In this document: positions 57,155 through 64,000 of the stretch, in pieces
Numbering within the stretch: position 1 is the stretch's first letter
How the letters are laid out: every line of letters begins with the position of its first letter
NCBI RefSeq assembly: GCF_900167155.1
Contig: NZ_FUXU01000002.1
Location: 1-64,000 of the forward strand
DNA from: Enterovibrio nigricans DSM 22720
GTDB lineage: Bacteria; Pseudomonadota; Gammaproteobacteria; Enterobacterales; Vibrionaceae
Direction of reading: 5' to 3'
DNA length: 64,000 bases
Notes under the pieces: model-generated
What the model saw: the letters and a program-made list of their open reading frames with translations, nothing else
What the model was told of the DNA's origin: nothing
Database searches by the model: none
Made by a program: the position numbers and the translations under genes

Positions 57155-57900
57155 TGCCTCGTCAGCACGGGTTCACCCTGATTGAAATTATCGTCACCTT
57201 GACGATTCTGGCGATTGTCTCCATCGGCATTTCAGGCTTTTTAGAATCCGGAGCTCAAGGCTATGTGGAGGCCAAAAGCCGCGAAGCACTCCAGTCTCAG
57301 GCCCGTTTTGTCGTTGAGCGCCTTGGGCGAGAAATTCGCCACGCCGTGCCGGGCAGTCTGCTGATTTCTGATAACGATCGATGCGTGCGTTACACGCCGA
57401 TACAATATACGGGCTTTTACTCTGAAAGGGTGCCCGATGTCGCGACGCTTTCCATCACTATGTCTAAGACGGGGACGAACTGGATAGGTGCGATAAATAA
57501 AGGCGGTTACCGTATCGCTTTCCTGCCAATGGTACCCCGTGACCTCAATGATGGCAGTACGCAAAGCTATGCCATTACTTCGGTGAACGCTACTGGTAAT
57601 GAGCTCACCCTTGCACGAGATACATCCAAAGAGTGGCCAGCCGAAAGCCCGTCTCAACGTTTCTATATCTATAAAGATGCTGTCAATTTTTGTTTTGATA
57701 TCACAAGCGGTGCTTTAACGCGTCAAGAAGGCAGTGGGGATGCGGTGGTATTGGCTGAGGGGCTACAAACTGGTAGCGACTTCTCGCTCGACACAGAATC
57801 ACTCTCGCGCTCTAACATGTTGAGGATTCACTATCGCTTTGCTCAAGGTAATGAAGTGTCCGTTTACAACCAGCATATTCAGGTGATGAATGCGCCCTAA
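57154..57900 (+). CDS. mshO: MSHA minor pilin MshO
   Basis: 248 residues with prepilin start RQHGFTLIEIIVTLTILAIV, Glu5 present. The longest of the minor pilins here, a PilW/GspJ-like size. It shares one base with mshD and overlaps mshP by 11. It should join the tip complex of the pilus. Confidence 0.88.
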   Translation: MPRQHGFTLIEIIVTLTILAIVSIGISGFLESGAQGYVEAKSREALQSQARFVVERLGREIRHAVPGSLLISDNDRCVRYTPIQYTGFYSERVPDVATLSITMSKTGTNWIGAINKGGYRIAFLPMVPRDLNDGSTQSYAITSVNATGNELTLARDTSKEWPAESPSQRFYIYKDAVNFCFDITSGALTRQEGSGDAVVLAEGLQTGSDFSLDTESLSRSNMLRIHYRFAQGNEVSVYNQHIQVMNAP

Positions 57901-58351
57901 CTTTCATCCTTCACCCCATGCACAGCGCGGAAGTATGCTCATTATTGCGGTGTTCGCAATGACGGCGATGGCTGCGCTGGGAGCTGCCCTGATGCAAATT
58001 AACTGGTCGCAAAAAGACACGACGACGCGCGAAGTATTGGGGACGCGTGCATGGTTTGCCGCCAACAGTGGTACAGAGTATGCGATGACAAAGTTGTTTC
58101 CGCTTGCCACAGACCCAGCGGCTACCGATACCGAAGCGGTTGTCGCCCGGCAAGCATGTAATACGCTGACGGTTGCAGGAAAGCCCATTAACTTTTCGGC
58201 TGCTGGACTGAATGGTTGCTCCGCGACCGTCGGTTGTGACGTGGTTGCGGGCGATGTTGAGCAATACTTGATCACCAGCAAAGGCCAATGTGGTAGTGCG
58301 CAATTCGGCGTGGTTCGTGTTCAGGAAAGTTGGGCAAAAGGAGTCGAGTGA
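57890..58351 (+). CDS. mshP: MSHA pilus protein MshP
   Basis: 153 residues, PilX/GspK-like start (QRGSMLIIAVFAMTAMAALGAALM): Gly-Ser-Met at the likely processing site with no Glu5, as in this group. Three Cys residues in the second half. It overlaps mshO; mshQ follows within 2 bases. Probably a tip or priming pilin-like protein. Confidence 0.82.
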   Translation: MRPNFHPSPHAQRGSMLIIAVFAMTAMAALGAALMQINWSQKDTTTREVLGTRAWFAANSGTEYAMTKLFPLATDPAATDTEAVVARQACNTLTVAGKPINFSAAGLNGCSATVGCDVVAGDVEQYLITSKGQCGSAQFGVVRVQESWAKGVE

Positions 58352-58353
58352 AA

Positions 58354-61300
58354 ATGAAAAAGTATCTTGTACTGCTTTTGGCTCTTATGTCTTTTTATAC
58401 TGCGGCGAATAAAGTCGACAACCTTTTCCCCGGGCCTGTGCAGGCCCCGAAAGGTATGAGTAAAACACAATTTTCGTTTCACGGTTCGAATGCTAGCGTA
58501 GAGTGGTTTGGCCAAAATAAAATTAACGTTGGCTTCGAGGGCTATCACAACTCTATATGGGCAAACAATTTATGTACTGATGGGTTTAGTAAATTCATTT
58601 GTACACATGAACCGAACCATCGAGCCACTAATTTAGAATTAAAGCTTCTCAGTTCAAAAGAATATGGGAAAGTGTCGGGCTCTTGTCAGGCTGAAACGAA
58701 GTGTACGCTTGGTCCATCAAGTAATAAATTTTCGAGTTATAGGGTTAATAATCGGTCGACACTTATTCTTGAAGCGGGAACATATTACTTTGGGTCTTTA
58801 GACTTAAATAGCCAAGCAAATATCGTTGTAAATGGTGTGGTTAATATTCATCTAAACCAGTTTTCAGCATGGGGTGACAACGATGTGAATGCGAATGGCC
58901 AGCCTAGAAACTTGGTCTTTTATCATCACAATCAAAAAATTGAAGAGAACTATGACCCTTATGCTGCGCCAACCGTTCCTAAAGAGGACAAGTTTACCTT
59001 TAATACGACATCAAATATAAAGACATATATTTACTCTTCAGGTGTGGTTGAAATCCCCTTCGGTGGACGGTTGTTTGGCTCGGTTACTGCTCGACAGCTA
59101 TTCATGCTGGGAGAATCGGAAATAATATATTCAGGGGAGTTGTATGGAGAGCAGCTTCATATTTCACCTGAAACCTATGCGGCTTCTGCTTGCGAAAAAA
59201 TCGCAATTTCTTTTAGCGTCAAAGACAGTAATGGGAATTTAAATTCGCAGGCTGAAGGGCTGCTCAGTGTGGCTATTTCTTCTAAAAATGATGATGCATG
59301 TTGGATTAATCCCAATGACGCCAGTGATACCTGTCATCCTAAAAGAATAGACAACGTAATGCTGAAAGACGGTCAGGCAAGCTTGCTTCTCGCTGGTATG
59401 GGAGGAAGTATTGATGTTGTTGGTTCTTTTGTTCCTTCCTCGATTAACGTCAAAGAATTGATCGGCTCTGCGGGTCCATACTCTTTTTCTCCCTCCGGTT
59501 ATACGGTTAATAACGGCCGTCCGATTGAAATTATTGCGGGTAAAGGTGCCTCTGCACCAATAAAGGCAGTGAAATCAGTGGGAGCTGGACTTTGCGAAAC
59601 GGAAGACAGCATTCAAGGCAAAATCTTCTTCACCACGACAACGAATTATGAACGCCCAAAGAGCGGGACTAAAAAGGCTCTTGTTAATGGTAATGAAACA
59701 GATGATCCAAATGGTGTGACGGGGGTTGACTTTAAAAATGGCGAAGGCCAGTTAGAGGTCAACTACTTTGATGCTGGACATGTCAGTGTCGACTTAGAGG
59801 TTGCCTTATCCCCAAATGCGGATGATGCATTAGATGCAGAAAATCAGCGTCGACCTAAGCCTGAAACCCCACCAGAAAAAGGACGAGCCAATATTTATGC
59901 GCGCCCATATACATTGGCGATTTGCAATGCGGGTACAGTGCTTCCCGACGAGGAAGATATCGGCTTAGAACGTCCATTTTTGAGAGCAGGAGAACGTTTC
60001 AATCTTGCTCTTAGGCCTATCATTTGGAGTAAAGACCATATGGTAGGCCCTAAAGCGGCGAGCATCATTCCATGGCGAAGTGAGCACTGTTTGGTTAATA
60101 AATGGGCAGACACACCGAATTTTTGGAAGAGTGATGCACCGCCAACGACAGTCGCACTCAGCCCTACTGCTGCCATTAGCTCTCCACCCGGAGGGGAGAG
60201 TGTGACAATTGGTGAATTTTCAAAAGCGCATACGGAAGCCGTGAATGGCCGATATAAATTTACCGGTATTGCGGTTGACGATGTTGGCACCTATCGGTTC
60301 TATTCCAAGCTAGGTTCGACGTATTTGGGAATGGAAGTGACGCCAAGTGAACGCGAAGTTGGCCGATTTTATCCTTCGCACTTTGGCATCGCATCCGAGT
60401 TCAAACGTGGTGTTGACGCAGCGTATGATGAAGACGGTAATGGCTTCACCTACCTAGATCAGCCCTTCTCGGGTGAGTTCAGCATTCACGCCATGGATAT
60501 TAACGATAAGCCTGTCAGTAATTATCACCGCTATACTGGGGCAACGGATAAAGCTAAGTTTGAAGACTGGGTGATTGACTCAGTTGAACACTACCCTTAC
60601 GACGGGACAGATCTTAGTTCGCGTTGGGATGGTGCCCGTTTAAACAGCGCGCGATGGGCTGCGGGTACGGGTGGGGTCAGCGAGGTGAAAGTTTCTGGCA
60701 ACATGATGATACGAAAGGGCAATAGGGAAGATGGACCCTTTGCGCCACTGCGCTTTGCTGTGGGCGTTGCGACGAACGACAGAGATAATACGGCATTTGA
60801 ACTATGTGCCAACGACAGTGATTTAGGCTGTTCGAAATCAGTAATAAAACCCGGTGAAACCACATTTGGAGCACAAATCGCAGAAGGCCCATTTTTCTTC
60901 GGCAGGATGCGAATTGGTGGTTTTACCGAAACGCAGGATTTTTCTGGGGAACAAATGCTGCCTGTTATCGTCGAATACTGGAACGGTAGCCATTTTGAGA
61001 CCAATGTGAGAGACAATGCTTCTTTTGTCCATCTTGCTGGTAGTCTCCGAGATCAACTGGTCAGCAACAGCAAAAACATTGAAACTCAAATCCAGTGGCA
61101 AAATGGCTCAACGGCAGAAGGCAAAGAGTCTGTATCACAAGGTGTATATAACCTTAAAGTCGTGCCACAGCAGGGCAATAAGGCGGTCCCATTTCGGGAG
61201 CAGTTCCGATTCTGGCAATGTCTGGCCGTTGGCTGTGAAGTGGATGAAACCCCAATATCCGGTTTTATCGAGCAACCTTGGCTGCAATATGGCTGGGAAA

Positions 61301-61410
61301 GTGCCACTGAATTGAAAAAAACCTCTGGCTTGGTAACGTACGGGCATTATCGAGGAAGTGATCGACTTATCTATAAAGGTGAAAAAAGCATCACTTTGAC
61401 AGGGGAATGA
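58354..61410 (+). CDS. mshQ: MSHA biogenesis protein MshQ
   Basis: 1,018 residues with a signal peptide ending TAA. The first part (about 20-300) is a repetitive beta-structure stretch (LILEAGTYYFGSLDLNSQANI). Middle and end (about 300-1018) are the large extracellular MshQ/DUF6701 part. ATG 58354 is chosen, with GGAG 10 bases upstream; GTG 58348 is an alternative. No transmembrane helix is visible. It is probably the large pilus-tip adhesin or tip-associated protein, as in other MSHA operons, but its exact job is not established. The first 900 bases look more A/T-rich than the rest of the operon. It ends the operon; mreB begins 117 bases later. Confidence 0.85.
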   Translation: MKKYLVLLLALMSFYTAANKVDNLFPGPVQAPKGMSKTQFSFHGSNASVEWFGQNKINVGFEGYHNSIWANNLCTDGFSKFICTHEPNHRATNLELKLLSSKEYGKVSGSCQAETKCTLGPSSNKFSSYRVNNRSTLILEAGTYYFGSLDLNSQANIVVNGVVNIHLNQFSAWGDNDVNANGQPRNLVFYHHNQKIEENYDPYAAPTVPKEDKFTFNTTSNIKTYIYSSGVVEIPFGGRLFGSVTARQLFMLGESEIIYSGELYGEQLHISPETYAASACEKIAISFSVKDSNGNLNSQAEGLLSVAISSKNDDACWINPNDASDTCHPKRIDNVMLKDGQASLLLAGMGGSIDVVGSFVPSSINVKELIGSAGPYSFSPSGYTVNNGRPIEIIAGKGASAPIKAVKSVGAGLCETEDSIQGKIFFTTTTNYERPKSGTKKALVNGNETDDPNGVTGVDFKNGEGQLEVNYFDAGHVSVDLEVALSPNADDALDAENQRRPKPETPPEKGRANIYARPYTLAICNAGTVLPDEEDIGLERPFLRAGERFNLALRPIIWSKDHMVGPKAASIIPWRSEHCLVNKWADTPNFWKSDAPPTTVALSPTAAISSPPGGESVTIGEFSKAHTEAVNGRYKFTGIAVDDVGTYRFYSKLGSTYLGMEVTPSEREVGRFYPSHFGIASEFKRGVDAAYDEDGNGFTYLDQPFSGEFSIHAMDINDKPVSNYHRYTGATDKAKFEDWVIDSVEHYPYDGTDLSSRWDGARLNSARWAAGTGGVSEVKVSGNMMIRKGNREDGPFAPLRFAVGVATNDRDNTAFELCANDSDLGCSKSVIKPGETTFGAQIAEGPFFFGRMRIGGFTETQDFSGEQMLPVIVEYWNGSHFETNVRDNASFVHLAGSLRDQLVSNSKNIETQIQWQNGSTAEGKESVSQGVYNLKVVPQQGNKAVPFREQFRFWQCLAVGCEVDETPISGFIEQPWLQYGWESATELKKTSGLVTYGHYRGSDRLIYKGEKSITLTGE

Positions 61411-61517
61411 AAAAAAAAACTGATCTCATTCAGGTTTGTAGATCATCACCTTGCCGCGCCCCGTCTGCGTTGGTACATTTAGCGGAATTTGAAGAATTTT
61501 ATAGCTTGCAGGATTAA

Positions 61518-62570
<1,053 letters not shown>

Positions 62571-62589
62571 TATCTTCTTGCAAGGTGTC

Positions 62590-62620
62590 TTGGTGCCCAC
62601 CATGAATAATGGGGTACCAA
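62590..62620 (+). other. hairpin between mreB and mreC
   Basis: TTGGTGCCC (62590-62598) and GGGTACCAA (62612-62620) pair over nine positions with one G-T wobble. No T run follows, so it is not a clear terminator; it could slow or process the transcript and make mreB mRNA more abundant than mreCD. Confidence 0.4.
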
Positions 62621-62646
62621 CTCGCCCAATTACAGGTTGTAACTGA

Positions 62647-63561
62647 ATGAAACCAATATTTGGCCGTGGGCCATCTCTACAATTACGCCTGTTGTTTGCT
62701 CTTTTGGTATCAGCCAGCTTAATGCTGGCTGATAGCCGTCTAGGTGCGTTTACAAACTTCCGTTATGTACTGAACTCCGTGGTCGCTCCGCTGCAATACG
62801 CATCGAATGTACCGCGAGATATGCTGGACAATCTGTTCCGACAATTCACGTCACATCAGCAACTTCTTATCGATAACGCCAAACTGAAAGAGGAAGTGTT
62901 AACGCTTCGCTCTGGCCAGCTGTTGTTTGATCAAATTGAGCAGGAAAATCAGCGTCTAAGAGAGTTGCTGGGTTCGCCATTTGTTCGCGACGAACGCAAA
63001 ATGGTGGCGGAGGTGATGGCGGTAGACTCCGACCCTTACAAACACCAAGTCATGATCGATAAAGGTCGCACAAACGGTGTGTATGAAGGCCAGCCCGTGA
63101 TCAATGAGCGGGGGATCGTCGGACAAGTTTCTTACGTCGGGGCACACAACAGCCGTGTTTTGCTGATCACTGATCCAACGCATGCGATCCCTGTTCAAGT
63201 GGTCAGGAATGATGTGCGGGTTATCGCAGCAGGACGTGGACAGACAGATAACATTCAACTCGAAAACATACCAAGCAGTGCGGACATAGAGCCGGGTGAC
63301 ATGTTGGTGACATCCGGATTGGGAGGCGTCTTCCCTGAAGGCTATCCCGTCGCCAAAGTGACATCGTTTTCGTTTGATAACCGTCGACCTTTTGCACAAG
63401 TTGATGCAAAGCCTGAAGTGCAGTTTGACCGCCTACGATACCTGTTGCTGGTTTGGCCGACCAATGTGGATAAAACAGAAGCCCCAGAGGCTGATGTCCC
63501 ACAGCAAAATGCACCGAGTAACGCCGAACCCGTAGAACAACAAGAGAAGACAGATGGCTAA
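62647..63561 (+). CDS. mreC: rod-shape-determining protein MreC
   Basis: 304 residues. A short cytoplasmic start, one membrane segment (about 12-33, LRLLFALLVSASLMLADSRL), a coiled coil (about 60-105) and a two-lobed periplasmic beta domain (about 110-270, including GQVSYVGAHNSRVLLITDP and GDMLVTSGLGGVFPEGYPV). The end is Glu/Gln/Pro-rich. It links MreB to the elongation machinery. It overlaps mreD by 8 bases. Confidence 0.97.
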   Translation: MKPIFGRGPSLQLRLLFALLVSASLMLADSRLGAFTNFRYVLNSVVAPLQYASNVPRDMLDNLFRQFTSHQQLLIDNAKLKEEVLTLRSGQLLFDQIEQENQRLRELLGSPFVRDERKMVAEVMAVDSDPYKHQVMIDKGRTNGVYEGQPVINERGIVGQVSYVGAHNSRVLLITDPTHAIPVQVVRNDVRVIAAGRGQTDNIQLENIPSSADIEPGDMLVTSGLGGVFPEGYPVAKVTSFSFDNRRPFAQVDAKPEVQFDRLRYLLLVWPTNVDKTEAPEADVPQQNAPSNAEPVEQQEKTDG

Positions 63562-64000
63562 TTCAACATTGCGTGGCCACGCACTTATTTGGCTATCGTT
63601 TATTGTCGCTCTTATTCTACAGGCGGCACCCTGGCCGGGAGAACTCGCGCCATTTAGACCGTCATGGGTTTTGCTTGTGGCTTTTTATTGGGTGCTGGCA
63701 CTCCCGCATCGAGTGAATGTAGGTACCGCACTGGTATTAGGCTTATTGTGGGATCTGATGCTGGGTTCCACCTTGGGCGTGCGCGGACTGATGATGTCTG
63801 TGCTGGTGTATATCGTTGCTCTGAACTTTCAAATGCTGCGCAATATGTCACTGTGGCAGCAAGCTGCGATTTTGTCGCTGCTGACGTTGGCGGGCAAAGT
63901 CCTCGAATTTTGGGCGGAATATTTAGTTTCAGATGTGAAGTTTGATCCGACGCTTCTTTGGTCCGGTGTGCTTAACTTCTTACTGTGGCCTTGGTTATTT
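63554..64000 (+). CDS. mreD: rod-shape-determining protein MreD (partial, cut by window end)
   Basis: The first 149 codons are present; the ATG at 63554 overlaps the mreC stop (63559-63561). The part begins MANSTLRGHALIWLSFIVAL and has at least four hydrophobic segments, as expected of this small inner-membrane protein (about 160-170 residues). The C-terminal end is beyond the window. Confidence 0.93.
   Translation, partial: MANSTLRGHALIWLSFIVALILQAAPWPGELAPFRPSWVLLVAFYWVLALPHRVNVGTALVLGLLWDLMLGSTLGVRGLMMSVLVYIVALNFQMLRNMSLWQQAAILSLLTLAGKVLEFWAEYLVSDVKFDPTLLWSGVLNFLLWPWLF

Overview
The window looks like chromosome I of a marine gammaproteobacterium of the family Vibrionaceae. The evidence is gene order: lysC, a class V aminotransferase, a PglL-type ligase, uvrA, galU, a QstR-like regulator, ssb, csrD/mshH, the mshI-to-mshQ pilus operon and mreBCD, which is the arrangement I know from Vibrio cholerae (about VC0391 to VC0417). 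I cannot fix the genus from the sequence alone.

Region by region: 1-650 is the tail of an rRNA operon (23S 3' end, 5S, tRNA-Thr, and a second, clearly different 5S). 751-7040 holds metA, a CPA1 sodium/proton antiporter and metH, with MetJ-type boxes before metA and metH. 7039-11677 is a very long Ig-like (BIG2) repeat lipoprotein with a reading-frame break near its start. 11858-20486 holds lysC with a lysine riboswitch and its promoter, an aminotransferase, a pilin-glycosylation-type ligase, uvrA and galU; a LexA-type box lies inside the galU terminator hairpin.

20660-36675 is a 13-gene, one-direction operon for a Wzx/Wzy-type exopolysaccharide. It also carries the parts of a sulfation pathway: CysD, CysN, a P-loop sulfotransferase, an SLC13/TrkA-C permease and a DHH phosphoesterase that could recycle PAP. 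I read it as a self-contained sulfated-exopolysaccharide locus, and it is the most interesting part of the window. 37093-40830 is a type I secretion ABC/HlyD pair with a small protein made almost only of RTX repeats. Both lie between galU and the QstR-like gene, which are neighbours in V. cholerae, so 20.6-40.9 kb behaves as an inserted accessory island.

41155-64000 returns to conserved genes: QstR-like regulator, ssb, a LysR regulator, CsrD, the MSHA type IV pilus operon (one MshA-type pilin, not two), mreB, mreC and the first 149 codons of mreD. Pilus, sulfated polysaccharide, RTX protein, Ig-like lipoprotein and c-di-GMP-linked proteins (MshE, CsrD, a CsgD/VpsT-like regulator) together make this a surface-attachment neighbourhood.

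Four coding sequences are broken: the Ig-like lipoprotein, the Wzc-like kinase (in an A7 tract), the Wzy-like protein (in-frame TAA) and a glycosyltransferase (lost T in a T run). All four are in accessory genes and none in the long housekeeping genes. They may be decay, phase variation or slippage, or assembly errors; the raw reads would decide.
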